The notes beneath the pieces were generated by a model. That model saw only the letters and a list, made by a program, of their open reading frames with translations, was not told the DNA's origin and searched no databases. A program made the translations under genes and the position numbers. Shown here piece by piece: positions 26,071 to 34,996 of a stretch of DNA of 52,828 nt (position 1 is the first letter of the stretch; each line of letters opens with the position of its first letter). The stretch comes from an uncultured Eubacteriales bacterium (GTDB taxonomy: Bacteria; Bacillota; Clostridia; Christensenellales; Aristaeellaceae): contig UQNM01000005.1 of the NCBI GenBank assembly GCA_900542395.1, positions 1 through 52,828 of the forward strand. Direction: 5' to 3'.

Positions 26071-29000
26071 ATGCCTAAGAATCCGAATATCCGAAAGGTA
26101 TTGGTCATCGGCTCCGGCCCGATCGTCATCGGTCAGGCGGCCGAGTTTGACTACGCCGGCACGCAGGCCTGCCGCGTCCTCAAGGAGGAGGGCGTGGAGG
26201 TCGTGCTGGTCAACAGCAACCCGGCGACCATTATGACCGATACCAGCATCGCCGATAAGGTCTATCTGGAGCCGCTGACAGTCGGCTCGCTGGAAAAGAT
26301 CATCGCGCGGGAGCACCCGGACAGCCTGCTCGCGTCTCTGGGCGGCCAGACCGGCCTGAACCTGGCGATGGAGCTGGACGAAAAGGGGATTCTGCAAAAG
26401 TACAACGTGCAGCTTCTGGGCACGAAGATCGACTCCATCCGCCGCGCCGAAGACCGCGAGGATTTCAAGAACATGATGCTCGCCATCGGCGAGCCGTGCA
26501 TCGACTCGGTGATCGTCCGCGACGTGCAGGCGTCCGTGGATTTTGCCAACGAATACGGCTACCCGGTCATCGTGCGCCCGGCCTACACGCTCGGCGGCAC
26601 CGGCGGCGGCATTGCGGAGGATGAAAAGCAGCTCCGCGAAATCTGCGCGGACGGCCTGCGTTCCTCCCGCGTGCACGAGAACCTGATCGAGCGCAGCGTT
26701 GCGGGCTGGAAGGAAATCGAATACGAGGTCATCCGCGACAGCGCGGGCAACTTCATCACCGTCTGCAACATGGAAAACTTCGACCCGGTCGGCGTGCACA
26801 CCGGCGATTCCATCGTCGTCGCGCCGAGCCAGACCCTGCGCGATCCGGAGCACCAGATGCTGCGCAGCGCGTCGATGAACATCATCAGCGCGCTGGGCAT
26901 CGAGGGCGGCTGCAACGTGCAGTATGCGCTCAGCCCGGACAGCATGCAGTATTACGTCATCGAGGTCAACCCGCGCGTGTCGCGCTCCTCCGCGCTGGCC
27001 TCCAAGGCGACGGGCTACCCGATTGCCAAGGTGACGACTCGCATCGCGCTGGGCTACACGCTCGATGAAATCGTCAACGGCGTGACCGGGCAGACCTACG
27101 CCTGCGCCGAGCCGACGATCGACTACGTGGTGCTGAAATTCCCGCGCTGGCCGTTTGACAAGTTCGTTTACGCCGACAAGCACATCGGCACGAAGATGAA
27201 GGCGACCGGCGAAATCATGGCCATCGGCACGAACTTCGAAAACGCGCTGCTCAAGGCCGTGCGCTCGCTGGAAATGGGCAGGGACAGCCTCGTGACCCCG
27301 GCGCTGGAGGCGCTCAGCGACGAGGAGCTGGAAAGCAAGCTGCGGGATATCGACACCGAGCGCTCGTTCGTCGTCGCGGAGGCGCTGCGGCGCGGCGTGA
27401 CAATGGAGCACATCCACGCGGTCACCAAGATCGACATCTGGTTCCTCAAAAAGGTGCAGAACATCGTCCGCATGGAGCAGAAGCTCCGCGCGATGGACGG
27501 TATCGCCGCGCTGGATCGCGACACGCTGATGACCGCCAAAAAGATGGGCGTGGCGGACAGCGCGATGGCGCGCTTCGTCGGCTGCAAGACGGCGGATATC
27601 CGTATGCTGCGCGAGCGGCTCAAGGTGCTGCCCGCCTTCCGCATGGTTGATACCTGCGGCGGCGAGTTCGAGGCCGTCAGCCCGTATTTCTACAGCACCT
27701 ACGGCACCGCGACCGAGGCGAAGAACAGTGGGCGCAAAACCGTCGTCGTTCTCGGCTCCGGTCCGATCCGCATCGGTCAGGGCATCGAGTTTGACTACTG
27801 CTCGGTGCACTGCGTCTGGGCGCTCAAGCGCGCGGGCTTCGATACCGTCATCATCAACAACAACCCGGAGACGGTTTCCACCGACTTCGATACCGCGGAT
27901 CGCCTGTATTTCGAGCCGCTCACGCCGGAAGACGTGATGAACGTGCTGGAGATCGAGCAGCCGGTCGGCGTGGTCTGCCAGTTCGGCGGCCAGACGGCCA
28001 TCAAGCTCGCCAAGACGGTTCGGGAAGCCGGATACAGCATCCTCGGCACCGATCTGGGCGACATCGACGCGGCGGAAGACCGCGAGCTGTTCAACGAGCT
28101 GCTGAACCGGCTGGGCATCCCGCAGCCGAAGGGCACGACCGTCTTCACCGCGGACGAGGCGGCGAAGGCGGCGGCGGAGCTGGGCTATCCGGTGCTCGTT
28201 CGCCCGAGCTACGTGCTCGGCGGTCAGGGCATGGAAATCGCCTACGATGAAAAGCACATCCGCGAATACATGTCCATCATCAACATGAACGTGCAGGAGC
28301 ACCCGATTCTGGTGGATAAATACCTGCTGGGCCGCGAAATCGAGGTGGACGCGATTTGCGACGGCGAGAACGTGCTGATTCCGGGCATTATGGAGCACGT
28401 CGAGCGCGCGGGTATTCACTCCGGCGACTCCATCTCCGTCTATCCGCCGCAGCACCTCGCCCCGCGCATCCAGCGCATGGTGACGGATTACACGATCAAC
28501 ATCGCGCGCAGCCTGCATGTGCGCGGTCTGGTGAACATCCAGTTCATCGAATACGCGGGCGATCTGTACATCATCGAGGTCAACCCGCGCTCCTCGCGCA
28601 CCGTGCCGTATATTTCCAAGGTCACGGGCATCCCGATCGTCGAGCTGGGCGTTCGCGCGTCGCTGGGCGAGAAGGTGCCGGAGATGGGCTTTGGCACGGG
28701 GCTCTATCCGCCCGCGCCGACCGTCGCGGTCAAGATGCCGGTGTTCAGCTTTGAAAAGCTGCCGGAGGTCGAGGTCAGCCTTGGGCCGGAAATGAAATCC
28801 ACCGGCGAGGCGCTGGGTCTGGCGGAGACGGCGGAGGAGGCGTATCTCAAGGGCTTTGCCTCCACGAAGATGGCGATTCCGAAGCCGGAGGAGGGCGGCG
28901 TGCTCTTCTCCATCGCGGATCACGACAAGCGCGAGGCGCTCGAACTGGCTGAAACCTTCGCCGCGCTCGGCTTTGAGATTTACGCGACGACGGGCACGGC

Positions 29001-29292
29001 GCACAGGCTCAACCACCACTATGTCGGCGCGCAGCCCGTGCCGCGCCCCGGCGAGGACACGGATAAGCTGGCCAAGCTGTTCGATTCCGGCAAAATCCGC
29101 CTGATTATCGCCACGCCGACCCATGGCCGCGACCCGATGCGCGCGGGCTTCCGCCTGCGCCGCATGGCGGTTGAATACGGCATTGCCTGCGTGACGAGCA
29201 TCGACACGGCGAAGCTGCTGATGAAGTGCGTCAAGCTGGGCAAAAAGGCGGAGGATGTGCCGCCGCTGGGTCTGCACGATCTGATTCTGTGA
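26071..29292 (+). CDS. carB: Carbamoyl-phosphate synthase large subunit
   Basis: At 1073 residues it equals the length of well-known CarB proteins. Two homologous ATP-grasp halves are visible: the first begins VLVIGSGPIVIGQAAEFDYAG and contains RPAYTLGGTGGG; the second begins VVVLGSGPIRIGQGIEFDYCS near residue 560 and contains RPSYVLGGQGM. The C-terminal methylglyoxal synthase-like allosteric domain (about 940-1073) has FEIYATTGTAHRL. It forms the ammonia-tunnelled complex with CarA. No other pyr or arg genes follow; the next unit is an ECF sigma module. Confidence 0.98.
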   Translation: MPKNPNIRKVLVIGSGPIVIGQAAEFDYAGTQACRVLKEEGVEVVLVNSNPATIMTDTSIADKVYLEPLTVGSLEKIIAREHPDSLLASLGGQTGLNLAMELDEKGILQKYNVQLLGTKIDSIRRAEDREDFKNMMLAIGEPCIDSVIVRDVQASVDFANEYGYPVIVRPAYTLGGTGGGIAEDEKQLREICADGLRSSRVHENLIERSVAGWKEIEYEVIRDSAGNFITVCNMENFDPVGVHTGDSIVVAPSQTLRDPEHQMLRSASMNIISALGIEGGCNVQYALSPDSMQYYVIEVNPRVSRSSALASKATGYPIAKVTTRIALGYTLDEIVNGVTGQTYACAEPTIDYVVLKFPRWPFDKFVYADKHIGTKMKATGEIMAIGTNFENALLKAVRSLEMGRDSLVTPALEALSDEELESKLRDIDTERSFVVAEALRRGVTMEHIHAVTKIDIWFLKKVQNIVRMEQKLRAMDGIAALDRDTLMTAKKMGVADSAMARFVGCKTADIRMLRERLKVLPAFRMVDTCGGEFEAVSPYFYSTYGTATEAKNSGRKTVVVLGSGPIRIGQGIEFDYCSVHCVWALKRAGFDTVIINNNPETVSTDFDTADRLYFEPLTPEDVMNVLEIEQPVGVVCQFGGQTAIKLAKTVREAGYSILGTDLGDIDAAEDRELFNELLNRLGIPQPKGTTVFTADEAAKAAAELGYPVLVRPSYVLGGQGMEIAYDEKHIREYMSIINMNVQEHPILVDKYLLGREIEVDAICDGENVLIPGIMEHVERAGIHSGDSISVYPPQHLAPRIQRMVTDYTINIARSLHVRGLVNIQFIEYAGDLYIIEVNPRSSRTVPYISKVTGIPIVELGVRASLGEKVPEMGFGTGLYPPAPTVAVKMPVFSFEKLPEVEVSLGPEMKSTGEALGLAETAEEAYLKGFASTKMAIPKPEEGGVLFSIADHDKREALELAETFAALGFEIYATTGTAHRLNHHYVGAQPVPRPGEDTDKLAKLFDSGKIRLIIATPTHGRDPMRAGFRLRRMAVEYGIACVTSIDTAKLLMKCVKLGKKAEDVPPLGLHDLIL

Positions 29293-29300
29293 GGGGGGCG

Positions 29301-29346
29301 TTGGGGCTTTGCCCCAAACCCCAGCAGGGAACTGAGTTCCCTGCAC
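29301..29346. repeat. Double hairpin repeat of Clostridia type
   Basis: TTGGGGC TTT GCCCCAA is followed by CAGGGAACT...AGTTCCCTG, two back-to-back hairpins directly after carB. The GGGGC..GCCCC core recurs in the elements at 5854 and 7575 and, with another loop, at 35799-35811 before uppP. The pattern resembles dispersed REP-like units in gut Clostridia. Confidence 0.55.
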
Positions 29347-29383
29347 CTTCCACTTTTTATCGCTTTGCGGTAGGGAACATATA

Positions 29384-29440
29384 AAAGGGCGCTGCGTTCA
29401 TCCGTGCCAAACGGAGAGACGCGGCGCTCTTTTTCTTTTA
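29384..29440 (+). terminator. Intrinsic terminator after carB
   Basis: GGGCGCTGCGT (29387-29397) pairs with ACGCGGCGCTC (29419-29429), enclosing an inner TCCGT/ACGGA hairpin, and is followed by TTTTTCTTTT. A second hairpin (AAAACGGCG/CGCCGTTT) follows at about 29468-29492. Confidence 0.8.
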
Positions 29441-29546
29441 GAACGAAATTTTTCAAAAGAAAAAGTGAAAACGGCGAATCTGGACGCCGTTTCATCCGTC
29501 TAATAGGTGAAAGGACGTCCGAAAGAGCACGAAAGGAGTGATCAAA

Positions 29547-30014
29547 GTGGAACAACGGGAGTTTGCCCGACGGGTAACGGCGGCGCAGGGAAGTCTATAC
29601 CGCGTCGCGGCGAGCTATCTGCGCGGGGAAAGCGACCGGCTTGACGCGGTGGCGGAAGCCATCGCCCGGGCATGGGAAAAGCGGCGAACCCTGCGGGATG
29701 AAGCGCTGTTTACGACATGGCTCACGCGCATTTTGATTCGCGTCTGCGTGGACATGCAGCGGCGGCAGAAACGAATGATTCCGACCGACGAGGTGACGGA
29801 CAGGCCGACGGAAAGAGAACATATTTCGGCGCTGCGGGAGGCCATCGACAGCCTGCCGCAGAAGGAGCGCACGATGGTTGTCCTGTATTACATGGAAGGC
29901 TACGACGTGTACGAAGTTGCGAAATTGATGGGCGTGACGAAGGGCGCGGTTTGTGCAGGGCTGGCGCGGGCAAGGGAGAAACTGCGCGTATATATCGAGG
30001 AGGATGCGCAATGA
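29547..30014 (+). CDS. ECF-type RNA polymerase sigma factor (first of two)
   Basis: This 155-residue sigma factor has only regions 2 and 4. GTG at 29547 is chosen because AAAGGAG at 29532-29538 is then 8 bases upstream; a GTG at 29538 would overlap it. Region 2 shows DAVAEAIARAWEKRRTLRDEALFTTWLTRILIRVC; region 4 has IDSLPQKERTMVVLYYMEGYDVYEVAKLMGVTKGAVCAGLARAREKL with the helix-turn-helix. Its TGA overlaps the ATG of the membrane partner at 30011, the arrangement of a sigma factor with its own regulator. It is paralogous in design to the gene at 46733. The signal and regulon are unknown. Confidence 0.88.
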   Translation: MEQREFARRVTAAQGSLYRVAASYLRGESDRLDAVAEAIARAWEKRRTLRDEALFTTWLTRILIRVCVDMQRRQKRMIPTDEVTDRPTEREHISALREAIDSLPQKERTMVVLYYMEGYDVYEVAKLMGVTKGAVCAGLARAREKLRVYIEEDAQ

Positions 30015-31384
30015 AAAAAGCGGAATGGCGGGCGGTCTATGCGCCGCGGGGCGATATGCTGGAAAAGCGTGTTCGTCAGACGTTGATGCAGCTTGAGGAT
30101 AAGCCGACGCATGCGAGACCCAAGCGGATGGTTTGGCTTGCAGCGGCGCTGGTTCTGGTGCTGGCTGCGGCTGTGGCCGTGGCGACGGGGCTGACGCGCT
30201 CGGCGAAATACGACGCGAAGCTGCTGGCGCATCAGGCGCTGGAAGAAAAGTACGGCTTTACGCGGGATATGGACAGCTTTTTCCGCTGCACGGTGGAGGA
30301 AAAAGCGGGGGAAACGGTCGTCACCTACAGCGCCGACGAGGACGTTGGAGATTTTGCGTGGAAGCTGGGCGATTATATCGTCACGATTCGCGATGGGAAG
30401 GCGGAGGCGAGCTGGTCAAACGACGGCGAAGCGGTTGGCGGTGATTTTTCCACCGACGTGTGGGACACGGCGCTTTTGGCGCGCGGCATCGAGCGGCGCA
30501 AAGCGGGCGAGGAATGGTATGAAATCACGGGAACGACACAGGCGATGGACGAAGGATTGAAGGAAACGGAACGGGAAGATCCGCTCAAGCCGGAAGGGCT
30601 AGACGGCGCGCGGCTGACGTATAAAAGCGAACCCGACACGATGAAAGCCCGGGATGCGGTTCGGGAAAAATACGGCCTGACGGAAGAAAACCTTGCGCTG
30701 TTTGACGCATGGGAGCGGATTGAAGACGGAAAGAAGCAGATTGTATTTGTGCCGAACATCCCGGCGGAGGACGATGGGATTCTGCTTGAAATCGACGACG
30801 AAACGACTGCCGATCAGGCGTTTTCCAGCCACAGCGAACGCATGGGGCGCTACGCGGCGGCGTTTGACGGGAGCGGGACGATTCAGTCGGTCGGCTGGAC
30901 GCACGAAGGCGAAGAACTGCCGGACGTGACGGAATCAACGTGGGGCAGAGCGAACGTATACGGCGCGGAGTGTCTGACCGAACTGGAAAAGCTGCTGGCG
31001 GACTTGAAGGCTATTCGGATGGAATATCCCGACGACGGCTGGACACGCACACCGGCGGGCGACGCGCGGCTCGATGAGCGGATGGTTGCGGCAGGGTTCA
31101 GCGCGACACGTTACAACCATGTTCTGCCGGAATCCGGCATGTTGGGTGAACGGGATGCGCTTGCACTGGCACGGCAGGCGTTGGCGAGTGACGACGGGGT
31201 ATCCGCAGAATGGCCGAACGACCCGGAAAGTGTGACTTACGCGGTTTGCCAAAAGGAGGAAGGGAAGACGGTTTGGAACGTCTGGTTTCATAGCGCGGAG
31301 GGAATCAGCGTCGTCACCCTTGACGCGGCAGACGGCACGATTCTGGATGTGATTGTTGACACAGGCATGGCTGGAAACGGCTGA
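30011..31384 (+). CDS. Single-pass membrane protein with PepSY-like ectodomain, probable anti-sigma regulator
   Basis: This 457-residue protein has a short cytoplasmic N-terminus (about residues 1-42, basic), one membrane helix at about 43-62, and a large extracytoplasmic part. The N-terminus carries Y.P....LEKRVRQTLMQL, closely resembled by the partner of the second sigma factor, so I infer that this segment binds the sigma factor. The ectodomain contains three similar stretches (AHQALEEKYGF, AVREKYGLTEENL, ALARQALAS) and ends in a PepSY-like unit (VWNVWF....ISVVTLDAADGTILDV). No classical zinc anti-sigma motif (HxxxCxxC) is visible. Coupling by ATGA overlap supports the pairing. Confidence 0.75.
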   Translation: MKKAEWRAVYAPRGDMLEKRVRQTLMQLEDKPTHARPKRMVWLAAALVLVLAAAVAVATGLTRSAKYDAKLLAHQALEEKYGFTRDMDSFFRCTVEEKAGETVVTYSADEDVGDFAWKLGDYIVTIRDGKAEASWSNDGEAVGGDFSTDVWDTALLARGIERRKAGEEWYEITGTTQAMDEGLKETEREDPLKPEGLDGARLTYKSEPDTMKARDAVREKYGLTEENLALFDAWERIEDGKKQIVFVPNIPAEDDGILLEIDDETTADQAFSSHSERMGRYAAAFDGSGTIQSVGWTHEGEELPDVTESTWGRANVYGAECLTELEKLLADLKAIRMEYPDDGWTRTPAGDARLDERMVAAGFSATRYNHVLPESGMLGERDALALARQALASDDGVSAEWPNDPESVTYAVCQKEEGKTVWNVWFHSAEGISVVTLDAADGTILDVIVDTGMAGNG

Positions 31385-31449
31385 ACATGGGGAGCGAAAG
31401 CTCCCTTCTTTTTTCCCCTCCGACTTCATACCTTCGACGGGGTGATGGC

Positions 31450-32022
31450 ATGAACGGCGTTTTCTGCGCGCTGATGCTGGCGGGGCTTCTTTACGCGGCG
31501 GCGACGGGGCGACCGGACGCCGCGCAGCGCGCGCTGCTTTCCGGCGGCGGGGAGGCCGTCGGGCTGCTGATGAGGCTGGCGGGCGCGTATGCGTTTTTTG
31601 GCGGGCTGCTCGGCGTTCTGCGGGAGAGCGGCGCGGCGGACGCGCTGGCGCGGGCGATGGAAAAGCCGCTTTCGCGCCTGTTCCGCTTTGCGCCGGGGGA
31701 GGAGGCGGCGCTGGGCGATGTCAGCCTGAATCTGTCGGCGAACATGCTCGGCGCGGGCGGCGCGGCGACCCCGGCGGGGATGGCGGCGATGCGGAAAATG
31801 GCGCGCGTTCACCCGGACGGGCGGGCGAGCGACGCGATGATTCTGTTTCTGGTGGTGAACACGTCGAGCGTTCAGCTTTTGCCGACGACGATGATCGCCC
31901 TGCGCGCGCAGGCCGGAGCGGCGAATCCGGCGGATATCGCGCTGCCCACGCTGCTGGCGACGGCGGCTTCGACGCTGTGCGGCATTGCGGCCTGCCGCGT
32001 GTTTGCGAGGTGCGGCGCGTGA
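31450..32022 (+). CDS. spmA: Spore maturation protein A-like
   Basis: This 190-residue membrane protein carries the nucleoside-recognition (Gate) fold found in SpmA, needed in Bacillus for spore core dehydration. Visible are LSLNLSANMLGAGGAATP-like text (SLNLSANMLGAGGAATPAG, near residues 95-113) and FLVVNTSSVQLLPTTMIALRAQAG near 138-160, both strongly typical. Start at ATG 31450 gives normal length, though the ribosome site (GGGGTGAT) is weak. Its TGA overlaps the GTG of spmB. Presence of the pair indicates a spore-forming ancestry. Confidence 0.9.
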   Translation: MNGVFCALMLAGLLYAAATGRPDAAQRALLSGGGEAVGLLMRLAGAYAFFGGLLGVLRESGAADALARAMEKPLSRLFRFAPGEEAALGDVSLNLSANMLGAGGAATPAGMAAMRKMARVHPDGRASDAMILFLVVNTSSVQLLPTTMIALRAQAGAANPADIALPTLLATAASTLCGIAACRVFARCGA

Positions 32023-32516
32023 GCGCGCTGTTCCTGCCTGCGCTCTGCGCCGCGGTGCTGCTGGCGGGGCTGTTTGCGCGGATCGACGTATACGGCGCGT
32101 TTGTGCGCGGCGCGAAGGCGGGCATGGAGACGCTTTTGCAGATGGCGCCGTGCCTGTGCGCCGTCCTTACGCTGACGGCGCTTCTGCGCGAAGGCGGGCT
32201 GCTGGGCGCGCTGACCGAGGCGCTGAGACCGGCGCTGGAGGCGCTGCGCCTGCCGGGCGAGGCGGCCGCCGTCGTTCTGCTGCGCCCGCTCTCCGGTTCG
32301 GCGGCGCTGGCGGCGGTCAGCGATGTGATGGCGCGCATGGGCGCGGACAGCCGGGCGGCGCGGCTCTGCTGCGTAATCAGCGGGGCGAGCGAAACGGTAT
32401 TTTTCACCGCGTCGCTCTATCTGGGCGCGGCGGGGGTGAAGCGGTCGCGCTATGCCGTTCCGGCGGCGCTTGTGGCCTACGCGGCGGGGGTGTGGGCGGC
32501 GGCGCGGCTGGTCTGA
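32019..32516 (+). CDS. spmB: Spore maturation protein B-like
   Basis: This 165-residue membrane protein is the partner of SpmA. I start it at GTG 32019, overlapping the stop of spmA. Hallmarks are YGAFVRGAKAGMETLLQMAPCL near residue 22 and the region RPLSGSAALAAVSDVMARMGADSRAARLCCVISGASETVFFTASLYLG, which closely follows the SpmB pattern GSGSxAxV...G.DS..G..A..M.G..ETTFY.ALYFG. Slightly shorter than the Bacillus protein. Codon use is as GC-rich as its neighbours. Confidence 0.9.
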   Translation: MSALFLPALCAAVLLAGLFARIDVYGAFVRGAKAGMETLLQMAPCLCAVLTLTALLREGGLLGALTEALRPALEALRLPGEAAAVVLLRPLSGSAALAAVSDVMARMGADSRAARLCCVISGASETVFFTASLYLGAAGVKRSRYAVPAALVAYAAGVWAAARLV

Positions 32517-32555
32517 GGAAGAAACGGTAAAAAGCGGTTGAAGCGCTGTCGGCGC

Positions 32556-32584
32556 TTGACAGAAATCGTCGAATCGAATACAAT
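32556..32584 (+). promoter_or_regulatory. Sigma-A promoter of the CARDB surface protein gene
   Basis: TTGACA at 32556-32561 and TACAAT at 32579-32584, 17-base spacer, about 92 bases upstream of the ATG. Confidence 0.8.
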
Positions 32585-32675
32585 AATCCAAAGTGGTTTC
32601 ATATGCTTTTGACATCGCTATGCGGGCTTGCCCGCTTGTGAAGGGAGGAAGGGGTCTTTCGGCCCTGATATCAAC

Positions 32676-34892
32676 ATGGATAATCGCTCAAGAGGGTTCC
32701 GCCTGGCCGCCGCCGCGGTGATGCTGGTGTTCCTGCTCGCCGTTTCGGCTTTTGCGATGGCGGAGGCCGACCCCATCCGCGTCTCCTCGCTCAGCGAACC
32801 GCAGTCCGTCATCTCCGAGCAGGACGTCTCGATCACCATCAAGATCTACAACAGCAGCCAGACGGATATGACCGAGGAAATCGCGCTCTATGATCCGACC
32901 GGCGGCGTGCCCGTGAGCACGTATAACGGCCTGCAGGGCGAGCAGAGCGTGACCTATACCGGCACGTGGCACGTGACGCAGGATCAGATCAAAGAAGGCA
33001 AAATCAAGTATTACATTCAGTACAGCTTTGATTCGGGCAACGGGCTGGATAAGGTTGTCCGCGCCGTGCCGGTGACCATCCAGACCGAGGCCGCCGCGCC
33101 GCAGTTGACCGCGACGTATACCCTTTCGCCGACGAGCGCGCGCAAGGGGCAGAAGGTCGCGGTGGAATACACCCTCTCCAACACGGGCAACATCGAGCTG
33201 CGCAACATCGCCATCAGCAACGAGGGCGTCAGCAGCAAGAAGCTGACCGCGCCCTCCCTGTCCGTCGGCGAAAAGGTGACGCTTCAGGATAGCTTCACCA
33301 TGGGCGACAGCGAGCTGGTCAGCAAGCCGACCGTGACCTATCAGGCCAGCGGCGAGAGCAAGACCTACACCATTTCCGACATGGCGCGCAAGACCGTGAC
33401 CTTGGCGCAGAATGGGCTGGAGGCTGCGCTGACGACCGACGCGGGCGACAACGTATACCCCGGCGAAAAGATCCATCTGAAGCTGAGCATCAAAAACACG
33501 GGCAACAACGGCTACACCGGCCTGACCGCCACGCTCAGCGACGGCACCGTGATGGCCTCCGATATTTCGCTGGCCGCCGGCGCGAATTTCGAGCAGACCA
33601 TCGAGTGGGCGCCCGCACAGAGCGGCGCAGTCACCGTTCAGGTGGACGGCATGAGCGACAACGGCGAGGCGGTCTCCGTCGCCTCCGAGGAGCTGACGAT
33701 CACCACGCAGGACGCGAGCCAGGCGCTCGTGCTCGACGTGACCGCGCAGGCGCAGACCACCACCATTTACAGCGAACCGGCGGTCGTCCGTTTCGCCGTG
33801 CAGGTGAAAAACATCGGCCAGACGGACGCGGCGACCCTCACCGTGAAGGAAGCCGGAACGACCGTCGCCACCATTCCGTCGCTGCCTTCCGGCGAGAGCC
33901 GCACGCTCGTGTTCGATCTGGAAACGAGCATCGCGGGTCAGATTCAGTTCGTGGTTTCCGGCAAGGATGCGGCGGGCAACGACAAGGCATACGATTCCAA
34001 CGTCATCGAGCTGGTTTACGTCGCGCCGACCCCCGAACCGACGGCCACGCCCGCGCCGACGGCCGTGCCGCCGACGCCCAGCCCGGAACCGACGGCGACC
34101 CCCGTGCCGACCATCGGCGAAATCATCGCCCAGCGCGTGAACCCCGTCGTGCTGTACACCGTGGCGGGCGTGCTGGCGGCGGTGATCGTCCTGCTGGTGG
34201 CGATGAGCAGCGTCAACGGCGCTAAGCGCAAGAAGCGCATGGCGCAGGCGATCGACACGATTGAGCTGTCCCCGGATGTGCGCGATTCCTTCGGCAAGCG
34301 CCGCCGCCGCGCGCAGAACGCGGGCAGCGCCAAGCCGGAAAAGGGCGCGAAAAAGCCGGAGGAAAACCGGGCAGAGGCGCAGATCGTGCCGACCCCGGAT
34401 TTCAAGCCGGACGAACAGCCCTCTTCCACCCCGGCCAGAGACGCGCTGCGCAGGGCGGAGGGCGAGGAGAACCGCCGCCGCCGCGCCCAGCAGGAGGTGC
34501 CGACCGATAAGACGCTCCGCGTCGCGCCCGTCGAGGAACGCCCGGAGTTCACGCCGCAGGGCAAGGTGGACGATTCCAAGACCCGCATCTTCGGCAGGCT
34601 CGACGTGGAGGGCGCGCTGAAGGAAGAGCAGGCCAAGGCGGAAGCGCCGAAGGCCGACGAGGAAAAGACCGAGGCCGCGCAGGAGACCATCCGCCTGAGC
34701 GGTGAGGATGTGCAGAAGCTCAAGACGCAGGCGCGCGAGGATCACTTCGGCGTGAAGGGAAAAAAGCGCGAGGAGATCAAGCCGATGAAGAAAAAGAAGG
34801 GTCTCTTCGGTCTGGGCAAAAAGAAGGATGAGGACGACGACTTCCTGATCGACGCGAACGACGGTGAGGACGACGACGACCTGTTCGAGTAA
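32676..34892 (+). CDS. Membrane-anchored surface protein with CARDB-like repeats and a charged cytoplasmic tail
   Basis: This 738-residue protein begins with a signal peptide (cleavage near AFAMAEAD). About four beta-sandwich units resembling CARDB/COG1361 domains follow, with recurring text such as KVAVEYTLSNTGN, KIHLKLSIKNTGN and VVRFAVQVKNIGQ. A Pro/Thr-rich linker (PTPEPTATPAPT, about residues 450-475) leads to a membrane helix at about 488-510. The C-terminal 230 residues are intracellular, highly charged and probably disordered, with KKKKGLFGLGKKKDEDDD and a terminal acidic cluster. Start at 32676 is protein-based: the only good ribosome site, AAGGGAGGAAGG, is 24-30 bases upstream. Function is unknown; an envelope role is inferred. 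Confidence 0.75.
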   Translation: MDNRSRGFRLAAAAVMLVFLLAVSAFAMAEADPIRVSSLSEPQSVISEQDVSITIKIYNSSQTDMTEEIALYDPTGGVPVSTYNGLQGEQSVTYTGTWHVTQDQIKEGKIKYYIQYSFDSGNGLDKVVRAVPVTIQTEAAAPQLTATYTLSPTSARKGQKVAVEYTLSNTGNIELRNIAISNEGVSSKKLTAPSLSVGEKVTLQDSFTMGDSELVSKPTVTYQASGESKTYTISDMARKTVTLAQNGLEAALTTDAGDNVYPGEKIHLKLSIKNTGNNGYTGLTATLSDGTVMASDISLAAGANFEQTIEWAPAQSGAVTVQVDGMSDNGEAVSVASEELTITTQDASQALVLDVTAQAQTTTIYSEPAVVRFAVQVKNIGQTDAATLTVKEAGTTVATIPSLPSGESRTLVFDLETSIAGQIQFVVSGKDAAGNDKAYDSNVIELVYVAPTPEPTATPAPTAVPPTPSPEPTATPVPTIGEIIAQRVNPVVLYTVAGVLAAVIVLLVAMSSVNGAKRKKRMAQAIDTIELSPDVRDSFGKRRRRAQNAGSAKPEKGAKKPEENRAEAQIVPTPDFKPDEQPSSTPARDALRRAEGEENRRRRAQQEVPTDKTLRVAPVEERPEFTPQGKVDDSKTRIFGRLDVEGALKEEQAKAEAPKADEEKTEAAQETIRLSGEDVQKLKTQAREDHFGVKGKKREEIKPMKKKKGLFGLGKKKDEDDDFLIDANDGEDDDDLFE

Positions 34893-34898
34893 GATATG

Positions 34899-34934
34899 CG
34901 AGCCTCTTTCCCGTGGGAAGGAGGCTCGTTTCTT
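34899..34934 (+). terminator. Intrinsic terminator after the CARDB protein gene
   Basis: CGAGCCTC (34899-34906) pairs with GAGGCTCG (34921-34928), extended by TTTCC/GGAAG inside, followed by TTTCTT. Confidence 0.85.
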
Positions 34935-34938
34935 GCCG

Positions 34939-34967
34939 TAGACAAAGAATGTGAAGCGTGTTATAAT
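34939..34967 (+). promoter_or_regulatory. Sigma-A promoter of the DUF2461-uppP unit
   Basis: TAGACA at 34939-34944 and TATAAT at 34962-34967, 17-base spacer, 30 bases before the start codon. Confidence 0.75.
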
Positions 34968-34996
34968 CAATCGTGATTTTGCGGAAAGGAGCGGAC

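Noticed and set aside
24844..29346. A 1500-codon open frame on the minus strand opposite carA and carB.
   Set aside because: It is an antisense shadow of GC-rich coding sequence: low-complexity His/Arg/Asp-rich translation, no ribosome site, and the plus strand encodes textbook CarA and CarB. The same holds for long minus-strand frames opposite purL, gatCAB, gdhA and the importers.
29468..29510. An ECF promoter (AAAAC and CGTCTA) in front of the first sigma gene.
   Set aside because: The boxes are 24 bases apart, well outside the usual 16-17, and the first is part of a hairpin.
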